From positions 18,234 through 82,233 of the forward strand of contig NZ_BAJX01000013.1 in assembly GCF_000613925.1 (NCBI RefSeq): 64,000 bases of DNA, written 5' to 3'. This DNA is from Prevotella histicola JCM 15637 = DNF00424. Its GTDB lineage: Bacteria > Bacteroidota > Bacteroidia > Bacteroidales > Bacteroidaceae. The notes beneath the pieces are model-generated. The model was not told where the DNA came from and did no database searches. It was given only the letters and a program-made list of their open reading frames with translations. Positions 55,912 to 64,000 of this stretch are shown here, in pieces; positions within the stretch are counted from its first letter, which is position 1, and every line of letters begins with the position of its first letter. Position numbers and translations under genes: made by a program.

Positions 55912-57714
55912 ATGAGTGAATATATCGTTTCGGCACGTAAGTACCGCCCGATGTCCTTTGATTCTGTCGTTGGACAACAGGCGTTGACGACTACGTTGAA
56001 GAACGCTGTGAAGAGCGGGAAGCTTGCCCATGCTTATCTTTTCTGTGGTCCTCGGGGCGTAGGAAAGACTACTTGTGCCCGCATTTTCGCCAAAGCTATT
56101 AACTGCGAGCACCCAATTGCAGAGGGAGAGGCGTGCAACGAATGTGAAAGTTGTAACGCTTTTAACGAAGGACGTAGCTATAATATCTTCGAGTTGGATG
56201 CTGCGAGCAATAACTCCGTTGAGAATATCAAGTCTTTGATGGAGCAAACTCGTATTCCTCCACAGGTTGGTCGATATAAAGTCTTCATCATTGATGAGGT
56301 TCATATGCTGTCAACGGCGGCTTTCAATGCTTTCCTGAAGACACTGGAAGAGCCGCCTGCTCATGTTATTTTCATTCTTGCAACAACAGAGAAGCATAAG
56401 GTTCTCCCCACAATCTTGTCTCGTTGTCAGATCTATGACTTTGAAAGAATGACAGTACGCGACATCATTGGGCATCTAAAGAGCGTGGCTGAGAAAGAAA
56501 ATATCAAATATGATGAGCAGGCTTTGAACGTCATAGCTGAGAAAGCTGATGGTGGTATGCGCGATGCCCTTTCAATATTTGACCAGGCAGCAAGTTTCTC
56601 TCAAGGAGATATCAGTTATCAAAAGGTGATTGAAGACCTCAATGTACTGGATGAGGAGAATTACTTCAACATCATTGATCTTGCTTTGGAGAATAAGGTA
56701 AGTGAGATAATGGTACTCTTGAATACAGTCATAAACAAGGGGTTTGATGGTGGAAATCTCATCAATGGCTTGGCTTCACATGTGCGCAACGTACTGATGG
56801 CAAAGGATGCACAGACCCTTCCTCTGTTAGAGGTGAGCGATCAGCAACGCCAACGTTATCAAAGTCAGGCACAGAAGTGTCCTACACCTTTCCTGTATGA
56901 TGCTCTGAAGATTATGAATCGTTGCGATGTGGAGTATCGCCAGAGCTCGAATAAGCGTCTGTTAGTTGAGCTGACACTGATTGAAGTGGCTCAGATAACG
57001 CAGAAAGAAGATGATGTTCCAGCCTCGGGGCGCAGCCCTAAGCGTTTGAAATCCCTGTTTAAGAAACTTATAATGAAGGCTCAGAATAAACCGACTCCGC
57101 AGGTGGTCGGGAGCCTGAAACGTGCTAATGCTGCATCACAAGGTGTGGCTGATGGGGTAGTATCACCAGTAAAAGATGATGCAGCTCCGAAGATTGAAAC
57201 ATCTATCACCGCTCCCAAGCCTGTTCCTACAGCTATGTCAGGGTCTTTGAACTTAGGTTCCTTGGGGATGTCATTTGATAATCTTCTTAAGAGTAAAGAT
57301 AAAAAGCCAGCTTATATAGATGAGCCTGAGGTCACAAACAAGGAAGAAAATGAATCATTCTCTCAGCAAGACCTTGTTGTGCAATGGCGTTCCATGTGTT
57401 CACGTATGCCGAGTGATATGCAGGCTTTGGCTCAACGCATGAAGAATATTACTCCAACAATAACGGAATTTCCGCATATTCAGGTGTTGGCAGAGAATAA
57501 AATCCAACTGAATGAACTGCTATTTATTAAGGCACGCATACGTGCAACTCTGGCAAAGACATTGCATAATGGACAGCTTGAACTGACTATTCGCTTGGCG
57601 GAGCAGGATGAAATCAAACCTATGCTCACACCAAGACAGGAATTAGAGAAGCTAAAACAAACCAATAAACCCGTAATGAAACTGATTGAGGCCTTAGGAT
57701 TAGAGTTGGCATAG
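55912..57714 (+). CDS. dnaX: DNA polymerase III subunit gamma/tau
   Basis: 600 residues. Clamp-loader ATPase that opens the sliding clamp and ties the replisome together. P-loop GPRGVGKT at 46-53; the four zinc cysteines are Cys65, Cys75, Cys78 and Cys81; Walker B IIDEVHML near 124; sensor-1 region FILATTEKHKVLPTILSRCQ. Domain III ends near 365, followed by a low-complexity hinge (about 370-470) and a C-terminal tau-like domain (MPSDMQALAQRMKNITPTIT). The TATA-free leader is 25 bp. Gene is monocistronic; no clear programmed frameshift heptamer was noted. Confidence 0.95.
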   Translation: MSEYIVSARKYRPMSFDSVVGQQALTTTLKNAVKSGKLAHAYLFCGPRGVGKTTCARIFAKAINCEHPIAEGEACNECESCNAFNEGRSYNIFELDAASNNSVENIKSLMEQTRIPPQVGRYKVFIIDEVHMLSTAAFNAFLKTLEEPPAHVIFILATTEKHKVLPTILSRCQIYDFERMTVRDIIGHLKSVAEKENIKYDEQALNVIAEKADGGMRDALSIFDQAASFSQGDISYQKVIEDLNVLDEENYFNIIDLALENKVSEIMVLLNTVINKGFDGGNLINGLASHVRNVLMAKDAQTLPLLEVSDQQRQRYQSQAQKCPTPFLYDALKIMNRCDVEYRQSSNKRLLVELTLIEVAQITQKEDDVPASGRSPKRLKSLFKKLIMKAQNKPTPQVVGSLKRANAASQGVADGVVSPVKDDAAPKIETSITAPKPVPTAMSGSLNLGSLGMSFDNLLKSKDKKPAYIDEPEVTNKEENESFSQQDLVVQWRSMCSRMPSDMQALAQRMKNITPTITEFPHIQVLAENKIQLNELLFIKARIRATLAKTLHNGQLELTIRLAEQDEIKPMLTPRQELEKLKQTNKPVMKLIEALGLELA

Positions 57715-57842
57715 AGGATGAATTCTGGAGTATGAAATACTATTACAGTTTTTCTTTTCGCTACAATTAAAAAACAAAAGAATGTGCCTCAAAATAGAAT
57801 TGGTAACTAACAGAGAATCAGAAGATTAATGTGGTGCTTCGT

Positions 57843-57945
57843 AAAAGACGCCCTTTTGCGTTGTAAAAGGGCGTCTTTTGGAGTGTAAAAGGGCATCTTT
57901 TGCAACTCAAAAGGGCACCTTTTACAAAGCAAAAGAGCCTCTATT
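57843..57945. repeat. 22-bp-period array, GGGC family, locus D (five units, last degenerate)
   Basis: Units at 57843, 57865, 57887, 57909 and 57931, exact 22-bp period, 103 bp. Cores: AAAAGACGCCCTTTT forward, then three reversed (AAAAGGGCGTCTTTT, AAAAGGGCATCTTTT, AAAAGGGCACCTTTT), then degenerate AAAAGAGCCTCTATT. Spacers: gcgttgt, ggagtgt, gcaactc, acaaagc. It lies 129 bp past the dnaX stop; the rest of the 57715-58178 gap shows only a -7 box TACTTTTG (58157-58164) for lptD. Confidence 0.9.
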
Positions 57946-58178
57946 GATTTCATGATATGAATTTATCTTACACTGATAACAGTTGTTAGGCTACCGTAAT
58001 CATGTGATTGTAAGGTGCACAAGCAAAACAATAAGCATCAAACAGTGCTTCATGTACCTGACAACTCGTCATTGTTTATCACTAAAAGAGCATATTTGTG
58101 AGGCGTTCTAAAACGTTAAAATAGTGTAATGATATATATATTCACCATTAATTCTGTACTTTTGCACGATATTAGTCA

Positions 58179-61022
58179 ATGAGAAATAAGAGCATCATAC
58201 TCCTACTATCGATGGCCATCGTCTATGCGATGGCAAGCATTAATATGCCCTTGCCAAAAGGTAAAAGGACCAAGAAGGCTACGGGTAATGCTGTTATTGT
58301 TGATAGTCTGTTGCAAGGGAAGCGTCCTGATGTAGCTGATAGCAGTAGATTTGCTGGAGTGGATACAACGAAGATGGACTCTCTTCAATTGGCAATTTAC
58401 CACCATAATAAACAGATTGATGACTCTATTCGTGCAGATAGTGTAATGCGAGCACGTTCAAACGGTATTGATGCTCCGGTAATCTATTCTGCTGATGACT
58501 CAATCGTCTATGATGCTGCTACGGGAACTGCCTATCTGTATGGTAATTCTAAGGTGAATTACGAGAATATGAAACTCGCAAGTGATAAGGTTTATATGAA
58601 CCTTGATAGTAATACTGTGCGTGCAACAGGTACTGCAGACTCAACAGAAGAGGGCGGAATCAAAGGAAAGCCAATCTTTACAATGGGTAAAGATGAGTAT
58701 AAGACGGATACCATGGCATTCAACTTCAAGTCGAAAAAGGGTTTGATAAAAGGTATCTATACCGAACAACAGGAAGGATTCCTCACCGGAGAGGTTGGTA
58801 AACGTGATTCGACGGGTGTCATTTACCTGCAGCATGGACGTTATACAACCTGTGATAAGCCACATCCTGATTTCTATATTGCGCTTTCTCGTGCAAAAGT
58901 TCGACCAGGGAAGGACGTCGTTTTTGGCCCTGCTTACCTTGTCGTAGCTGATGTTCCGTTGCCATTGGCTATCCCTTACGGTTTCTTCCCGTTCTCAAAG
59001 AAGTACTCCAGTGGCTTTATTATGCCGAGTTATGGTGATGAGAAAGATCGTGGTTTCTATCTTCGTGATGGTGGTTATTACTTCGCTATCAGTGATAAAT
59101 GGGACTTAAAACTCTTAGGTGAGATATATACGAAAGGGTCATGGGGCGTTACTGCTGCCAGCAACTATCGCAAGCGCTATCGTTATTCGGGTGCCTTCCT
59201 CTTCAGTTATCAGAACACAAAGACGGGAGATAAGGGCCTTCCTGACTATGCAGAACAGGAGAGTTTTAAGTTACAGTGGAACCATCGACAGGATCCGAAG
59301 GCCAATCCTTACAGCTCTTTGGCTGCAAGCGTGAACTTTGCTACGTCAAGTTATGAGCGTAATAACCTGACCAGTATGTATAATCCACAGACCTTGACAC
59401 AGTCAACACGTACGTCATCTGTCAGCTGGAGTACTACTTTCTCAAGTATAGGTCTGTCTTTAAGTGCAACAACCAACCTTGCACAGAACATGCGAGACTC
59501 TTCTATTCAGATGACTCTGCCTGATTTGAACATCAGCTTGAGTCGTTTCTATCCTTTCAAACGTAAGCACGCTGTAGGGAAAGAACGCTGGTATGAGAAG
59601 ATATCTATGAGCTATACGGGTCAGTTGTCAAACTCAATATCAACAAAAGAAGACCGTTTCTTACACTCAAACTTGTTTAAGGACTGGAAGAATGCTTTCC
59701 AACACAGTATTCCTGTACAAGCAAACTTCACCTTATTTAATTATATTAATGTCACACCTTCTTTTAATTTCACAGACCGTATGTACTCTAAGAAGATATT
59801 ACGGTCATGGGATGGAGTGAAACAAAAGGAAGTTAATGATACTACTTATGGATTCCATAACGTTTATAACTGGAGCTTCGGAATGAGTGCCAGTACAAAA
59901 CTGTATGGTTTCTGGACTCCAAGTAGGAAACTTTTCGGTGATAAGATTCAGGCTATTCGCCACGTCATAACTCCTCAGGTATCATTCTCTTATTCACCAA
60001 ACTTCGGAGCACGCCGTTACGGATACTATGATAGCTACCAGTATACAGATGCAAGTGGTAATGTGAAGCTTGTAGAATACTCTCCTTATCAGGAAGAACT
60101 ATATGGTGTTCCGGGTAAGTATAAGACTGAGATGATCAGTTGGGATGTGAGCAACAATATCGAAATGAAGATTAAAAGTGATAAGGACTCCACTGGCTTT
60201 AGGAAGATTAGCATCATTGATGAGCTGGGTGCAAGCATGTCTTATAATGCTGCCGCAGACTTCCATCGCTGGAGTGACCTCAGTGTTCGTCTTCGTTTGA
60301 AGTGGTGGAAGAACTATACTTTCTCCATGAATGCCCAGTTTGCCACTTATGCTTACGAACTTGATGCAAGTGGAAAACCCTATGTCGGTAATCACACAGA
60401 GTGGGGTTACGGTCGATTCCCACGCTTCCAGGGTATGTCACAGAACTTTTCTTTCACTCTAAACCCTGAGAAATTGAAGAAATGGTTCGGACATAAGGAT
60501 GATACAGATGATGATAAGGTCACCGAAAGCAGTGATGGTCCAGACACAGACATTGAGTCTAACATGGATGATGACCTCGAAAAGGGTAAGTATGCAGCTA
60601 AGAAGAAACGTGGAGATATAGCAGAAACAGATGATAATGGATATATGAGTTTTAATATGCCATGGTCATTGACAATCGGATATGGTATCACTATGCGTGA
60701 AAATACTGCAGGAAGATTCAATACAAGGACGATGCGTTATCCTTATAAGTTCTCACAAACATTGAATGTCTCTGGTAATATACGCATCAGTGATGGGTGG
60801 AATATTAATTTCTCAAGTGGTTATGACTTCGAAAATCATGCTATGAGTATGACAACTGCAAGTCTTTCACGTGACCTCCACTGCTTTAATATGAGTGCTT
60901 CTGTGGTATTAGCACCTTATACTTCATACAACTTCACGTTCCGTTGTAATGCTTCTACACTTACTGATGCTCTGAAGTATGACAAGCGTAGCGGTATCAG
61001 TAATGCCGTTCAATGGTATTAA
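58179..61022 (+). CDS. lptD: LptD-like LPS-assembly outer-membrane protein
   Basis: 947 residues. Predicted to insert LPS into the outer leaflet. A short signal peptide (ILLLSMAIVYAMA) is followed by a charged linker; residues about 100-235 carry the OstA/LptA-like slide (DDSIVYDAATGTAYLYGNSK, NYENMKLASDKVYMNLDSNT), and the remainder is the barrel with PLPLAIPYGFFPF, a conserved LptD-type segment, and many alternating strands (YRYSGAFLFSYQNTKTGDKG). An acidic loop (DDTDDDKVTESSDGPDTDIE) lies near 780-810. Length fits Bacteroidetes LptD. The 6-nt region before the ATG carries no ribosome site. Start preceded by the -7 box at 58157. Confidence 0.88.
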   Translation: MRNKSIILLLSMAIVYAMASINMPLPKGKRTKKATGNAVIVDSLLQGKRPDVADSSRFAGVDTTKMDSLQLAIYHHNKQIDDSIRADSVMRARSNGIDAPVIYSADDSIVYDAATGTAYLYGNSKVNYENMKLASDKVYMNLDSNTVRATGTADSTEEGGIKGKPIFTMGKDEYKTDTMAFNFKSKKGLIKGIYTEQQEGFLTGEVGKRDSTGVIYLQHGRYTTCDKPHPDFYIALSRAKVRPGKDVVFGPAYLVVADVPLPLAIPYGFFPFSKKYSSGFIMPSYGDEKDRGFYLRDGGYYFAISDKWDLKLLGEIYTKGSWGVTAASNYRKRYRYSGAFLFSYQNTKTGDKGLPDYAEQESFKLQWNHRQDPKANPYSSLAASVNFATSSYERNNLTSMYNPQTLTQSTRTSSVSWSTTFSSIGLSLSATTNLAQNMRDSSIQMTLPDLNISLSRFYPFKRKHAVGKERWYEKISMSYTGQLSNSISTKEDRFLHSNLFKDWKNAFQHSIPVQANFTLFNYINVTPSFNFTDRMYSKKILRSWDGVKQKEVNDTTYGFHNVYNWSFGMSASTKLYGFWTPSRKLFGDKIQAIRHVITPQVSFSYSPNFGARRYGYYDSYQYTDASGNVKLVEYSPYQEELYGVPGKYKTEMISWDVSNNIEMKIKSDKDSTGFRKISIIDELGASMSYNAAADFHRWSDLSVRLRLKWWKNYTFSMNAQFATYAYELDASGKPYVGNHTEWGYGRFPRFQGMSQNFSFTLNPEKLKKWFGHKDDTDDDKVTESSDGPDTDIESNMDDDLEKGKYAAKKKRGDIAETDDNGYMSFNMPWSLTIGYGITMRENTAGRFNTRTMRYPYKFSQTLNVSGNIRISDGWNINFSSGYDFENHAMSMTTASLSRDLHCFNMSASVVLAPYTSYNFTFRCNASTLTDALKYDKRSGISNAVQWY

Positions 61023-61043
61023 CCTCTATTTTAAAACATATTG

Positions 61044-61066
61044 CAGGGAGCAGATATAGCTCCCTG
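61044..61066 (+). terminator. Hairpin after lptD
   Basis: Perfect 8-bp stem CAGGGAGC / GCTCCCTG with a 7-nt loop, followed by TTATCTTTAT. Confidence 0.6.
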
Positions 61067-61100
61067 TTATCTTTATAAACAACCCAAACTACAAAGAAAT

Positions 61101-62276
61101 ATGAAGAAACAGACACAGGCTATTCATCTGCCTTACAAGCGTCGGGATGCTTATGATGCATTAAGTATGCCTGTATACAATGCCGTTGCCTATGAGTTTG
61201 ATAATGCGCAATTGATGGCTGATGCTTTCTGTGGGCGCATTGATGCTCCAGATTATTCGCGTGTAGAGAACCCAACAGTAACAAATCTTGAGTTACGTAT
61301 TAAGGCTTTGACGGGGGCAGAGCGTGTTATAGCCCTTAACTCAGGTATGGCTGCCATCAGTAATACGATGTTTGCTATCGTAGAACAGGGTAAAAATGTT
61401 ATCACATCCCGTCATTTGTTTGGTAATTCATACTCTTTGCTGACTTCAACATTGAAGAGACTCGGCGTAGAGGCTAAGCTTTGTGATCTCACTGACATCG
61501 CTTCGGTAGAGAAACAGATAGATAATAACACGTGTTGCCTTTTTCTTGAGGTAATGACAAATCCTCAGTTGGAGGTAGCTGATGTCAAAGCGTTGTCTGA
61601 TATAGCACATAAGCATGGCATTCCTGTTGTAGCTGACACTACGATAATACCTTTCACACAGTTCTCCGGTAAGGAGTTAGGAATTGATGTTGAGGTCGTT
61701 TCAAGTACAAAATACATCAGTGGAGGAGCTACTTCATTGGGTGGTTTGATCATAGATTATGGTACTTTCCCTACTATCGGAGACCGTCTCATGAACGAAA
61801 TGCTCTTTAATCTCGGCGCTTATATGACCCCACAGGTAGCTTATATGCAGACATTAGGTTTGGAAACACTTGATGCTCGTTATCGCGTGCAGGCTGGTAA
61901 TGCTCTGGAGTTGGCTAAGAGACTACGTACACTGAAACCTATTTGCAAAGTGAACTACGTTGGCTTAGATGATAATCCTTACCATCAACTGTCTGTTCGG
62001 CAATATGGAGAAACAGCTGGGGCTATGGTTACGATTGATTTAGAGGACCAGGCGGCTTGTTTCAGACTGCTTGACAATCTTAAACTCATTCATCGTGCTA
62101 CGAATCTCTTCGATAATCGTACGTTGGCAATCCATCCTGCAAGTACCATTTTCGGTCTCTTTACTCCAGAAGAACGGGCTGCTATGGATGTGTTTGATAC
62201 TACCATACGACTCAGTATAGGCCTGGAGAGTGTGGATGATTTGTTTGATGACATTAAACAAGCATTGGAAGTATGA
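61101..62276 (+). CDS. Cys/Met-metabolism PLP enzyme (trans-sulfuration family)
   Basis: 391 residues from ATG 61101; an in-frame ATG at 61041 would start within the preceding terminator. Belongs to the family of cystathionine gamma-synthase/lyase, O-acetylhomoserine sulfhydrylase and methionine gamma-lyase. The PLP lysine is Lys204 in VSSTKYISGGATSLGG. Other marks: DYSRVENPTVTNLE near 52-65, ALNSGMAAISNTMFAI, and FLEVMTNPQLEV. Size is shorter than the O-acetylhomoserine sulfhydrylases (about 430). It overlaps the next gene by 4 bp (ATGA); together they could make and break thioether or thiol amino acids. Exact reaction not determined. Confidence 0.85.
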   Translation: MKKQTQAIHLPYKRRDAYDALSMPVYNAVAYEFDNAQLMADAFCGRIDAPDYSRVENPTVTNLELRIKALTGAERVIALNSGMAAISNTMFAIVEQGKNVITSRHLFGNSYSLLTSTLKRLGVEAKLCDLTDIASVEKQIDNNTCCLFLEVMTNPQLEVADVKALSDIAHKHGIPVVADTTIIPFTQFSGKELGIDVEVVSSTKYISGGATSLGGLIIDYGTFPTIGDRLMNEMLFNLGAYMTPQVAYMQTLGLETLDARYRVQAGNALELAKRLRTLKPICKVNYVGLDDNPYHQLSVRQYGETAGAMVTIDLEDQAACFRLLDNLKLIHRATNLFDNRTLAIHPASTIFGLFTPEERAAMDVFDTTIRLSIGLESVDDLFDDIKQALEV

Positions 62277-63454
62277 CAAAGACTTATAACTTTGATGAGA
62301 TAATAGACCGTTCTGGAAGTGGTGATCTGAAGCATGAAGCTCTCCTTCCACGGTGGGGACGAAATGATTTGTTACCTCTCTGGGTGGCTGATATGGATTT
62401 TGCTACGCCTGATTTTGTGGTAGATGCATTAAAAGAACGCCTGAACCATCCTATCTTTGGTTATACGGTTGACCCCTCAGACTACCGTCCTGCTATTATT
62501 GATTGGATCCGATCACATCATAACTGGGATGTTAAGCCAGAGTGGCTAAGCTTCATTCCTGGTATTGTTAAGGGTATCGGACTCGTAATAAATGTGTTTA
62601 CCAAACCTGATGAGAAGGTGATTATCCAACCACCCGTCTATCATCCTTTCCGTCTGACACCAGAAGGTAACCGTCGGGAGGTGGTATTCAATCCTCTGCG
62701 GCGGCGTGAAGACGGGTACTATGATATGGATTTTGATAACCTGGAGAAGGTCTGTGATGATAAGTGTCGTGTGCTTGTATTGTGTAATCCTCATAATCCT
62801 GCAGGGCTGTGTTGGTCCGTAGACACTCTGAAACGATTGGCAGACTTCTGTTATGAACACCATATCATAGTTATAAGTGATGAGATTCACAGTGATATGG
62901 CACTCTTTGGGAATCGTCATGTTCCATTTGCGAGTGTGTCGGAGCATGCTGCAGACATCAGTATCACGTTCGGTGCACCTACTAAAACATTCAATATGGC
63001 AGGAATTGTAAGTTCCTATTCCATTGTTCCAAATGGTGATTTGCGTGAGCGTTTCTATGGTTGGTTAAAGGCAAACGAACTCGATGAGCCAACACTCTTC
63101 GCCCCTATAGCTACGATTGCAGCCTTCCGCAAGGGTGAAGAATGGCGTAAGCAGATGTTAGCATATGTGGAGGAGAACGTGAACTTTGTTGAAAACTACT
63201 GCAAGGAGCATATCCCTGGTATACGTCCATTGCGTCCACAGGCCAGTTTTCTGGTATGGTTAGATTGCAATGGATTAGGTCTTAATCATGAACAACTATT
63301 AGATCTTTTCATTGATAAGGCTCATTTGGCTTTAAATGATGGTGAGATGTTTGGACCAGGTGGTGAAGGTTTCATGCGTTTAAACATCGGAACGCCTCGT
63401 GCAGTGCTTCGTCAGGCATTGGACCAGCTGACAGAAGCTGTAAAGAATCTGTAA
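62273..63454 (+). CDS. MalY/PatB family cystathionine beta-lyase
   Basis: 393-residue class I/II PLP aminotransferase-fold enzyme that cleaves cystathionine or cysteine conjugates to ammonia, pyruvate and a thiol. FDEIIDRSGSGDLKH and LPLWVADMDFATPDFV near the start are PatB/MalY marks; Lys238 in TFGAPTKTFNMAGIVSS is the PLP lysine, and the SDEIHSDMALFG stretch holds the pyridine-binding Asp. It follows the trans-sulfuration enzyme with a 4-bp overlap, a plausible operon for sulfur amino acids or hydrogen sulfide release. MalY homologues can also act as regulators. Confidence 0.9.
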   Translation: MTKTYNFDEIIDRSGSGDLKHEALLPRWGRNDLLPLWVADMDFATPDFVVDALKERLNHPIFGYTVDPSDYRPAIIDWIRSHHNWDVKPEWLSFIPGIVKGIGLVINVFTKPDEKVIIQPPVYHPFRLTPEGNRREVVFNPLRRREDGYYDMDFDNLEKVCDDKCRVLVLCNPHNPAGLCWSVDTLKRLADFCYEHHIIVISDEIHSDMALFGNRHVPFASVSEHAADISITFGAPTKTFNMAGIVSSYSIVPNGDLRERFYGWLKANELDEPTLFAPIATIAAFRKGEEWRKQMLAYVEENVNFVENYCKEHIPGIRPLRPQASFLVWLDCNGLGLNHEQLLDLFIDKAHLALNDGEMFGPGGEGFMRLNIGTPRAVLRQALDQLTEAVKNL

Positions 63455-63463
63455 AGACTAAGG

Positions 63464-63525
63464 AGTAAGGTACTATTGTTATTCGGTGAATATTTCCCAT
63501 ATTAGTTAGTCAATAGTACCTTACT
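63464..63525 (+). terminator. Long inverted repeat after the PLP-enzyme operon
   Basis: Perfect 15-bp arms AGTAAGGTACTATTG (63464-63478) and CAATAGTACCTTACT (63511-63525) with a 32-nt loop, then GTATTTCAT. Probably a terminator; the poor T-run leaves doubt. Confidence 0.55.
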
Positions 63526-63587
63526 GTATTTCATACAGTGATGGGAACAAACGTGTGTTCCTGTCTTTTACTTGTGTGCTATCGTCC

Positions 63588-63697
63588 CGCACCAATAGTG
63601 TTGCAGCTTCGCTCCAATAGTGCTACAGCCTCGCACCATGGGTGTTGATGGTAAGCACGAATGGTGTTGATGGTTTAACACCGTATGAAAGGTTACA
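63588..63697. repeat. 22-bp-period array, GGTG family, locus I (five units, last degenerate)
   Basis: Units start at 63588, 63610, 63632, 63654 and 63676, all 22 bp apart. Cores: CGCACCAATAGTGTTGC, CGCTCCAATAGTGCTAC, CGCACCATGGGTGTTGATGG, AGCACGAATGGTGTTGATGG, and a diverged TAACACCGTATG. Each holds an 11-bp CACxxxxxGTG-type quasi-palindrome. The fourth unit resembles the first unit at 48491. It lies 134 bp beyond the end of the PLP-enzyme operon. Confidence 0.75.
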
Positions 63698-64000
63698 CAT
63701 TATACCATTTAATGTCCTCCCATTTATAATACTTTTCTATATATCCACCCAGTGATACATATGTTTGTTTCTAAAAGGAGTGGTATAGTAGGAGAGTACT
63801 TTTTCAAGTTTGCTGTCACTACTGTCACTAATAATAAGCCTTTAACCTCTTAAAAGCAAACTGATTATGCGAAGTGTTAAAAGTGACAGCAACTAAAATA
63901 AAAAATAAATTAGGAGATTGTGTGGTGTGATAGATACTGTAAAATTATTCAACGTATGAACTTCTCACCCTCTAAATTTAATGTCTAACAATTAAATATA
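63698..64000. other. Right-edge intergenic region with inverted and direct repeats
   Basis: No gene. TTGCTGTCACT (63810-63820) recurs inverted as AGTGACAGCAA (63882-63892); next to the first copy TGTCACTA is repeated in tandem with 9-bp spacing (63813 and 63822). It may be the control region of a gene beyond the window or the flank of an element. Confidence 0.35.

Noticed and set aside
55912..57714. Programmed frameshift in dnaX producing a gamma form
   Set aside because: No A-AAA-AAG type heptamer with a following hairpin was seen near the end of domain III.
61041..61100. Upstream start for the trans-sulfuration enzyme
   Set aside because: The extra 20 residues translate the hairpin after lptD and lack similarity to the family.
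1..64000. tRNA genes, rRNA genes, insertion sequences
   Set aside because: No cloverleaf, rRNA motif, transposase or terminal inverted repeat with target duplication was recognised by eye; a tRNAscan or IS search could still reveal a missed tRNA.

Overview
The window is a chromosomal segment from a member of the Bacteroidales, most likely Prevotella. Evidence: the tmRNA tag reads GENNYALAA; promoters follow the Bacteroidetes -7 element TAnnTTTG, often with TTG/TTTG 18-20 bp upstream; purine-rich ribosome sites are nearly absent; several secreted proteins end in a type IX secretion-like sorting tail; and lineage markers such as DUF5606 and a long-form NusB are present. Genus is an inference from gene content, not from a marker gene.

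Layout. 1-9343: AGCS symporter (cut by the left edge), YitT, mnmA, class I aldolase, Ca-type P-ATPase, aroB. 9738-12706: a TonB-type outer-membrane barrel protein. 13121-14777: S4 protein, pth, rplY on the minus strand. 15039-18611: nusB-yajC-YbbR-coaE-DUF5606 operon. 18769-21054: stress group (Hsp20, DUF488, hemerythrin) divergent from a Crp/Fnr regulator. 21174-28290: TlpA thioredoxin, CaCA exchanger, a secreted protein with a small companion, a queuosine pair (transporter under a preQ1-I riboswitch, then queF), a lipoprotein. 28432-31464: carboxyltransferase, helical protein, HD protein. 31898-39604: a compact operon of three exported proteins (beta-rich protein, S8 protease, LRR protein). 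40316-42127: histidine phosphatase and tmRNA. 42338-48386: M20 dipeptidase, HEPN/MNT pair, mfd. 48777-55693: minus-strand run from divIC through pyrC to plsC and a glycosyltransferase. 55912-63454: dnaX, lptD, two PLP sulfur-amino-acid enzymes.

Two things stand out. First, at least nine intergenic loci hold short arrays with a 22-bp period. Four of them are exactly 103 bp: five 15-bp cores of the form AAAAGRYGCCCTTTT (either orientation) separated by 7-bp spacers. Others use unrelated cores but keep the 22-bp spacing. All lie in 3' intergenic space, mostly 80-300 bp past a stop codon, and none lies between divergent genes. I do not recall a description of this family. Second, seven otherwise normal genes carry eight single-base losses, each restoring a full-length conserved protein if one base is added to a short homopolymer; this looks like sequence error rather than biology, so these genes are annotated across the breaks.
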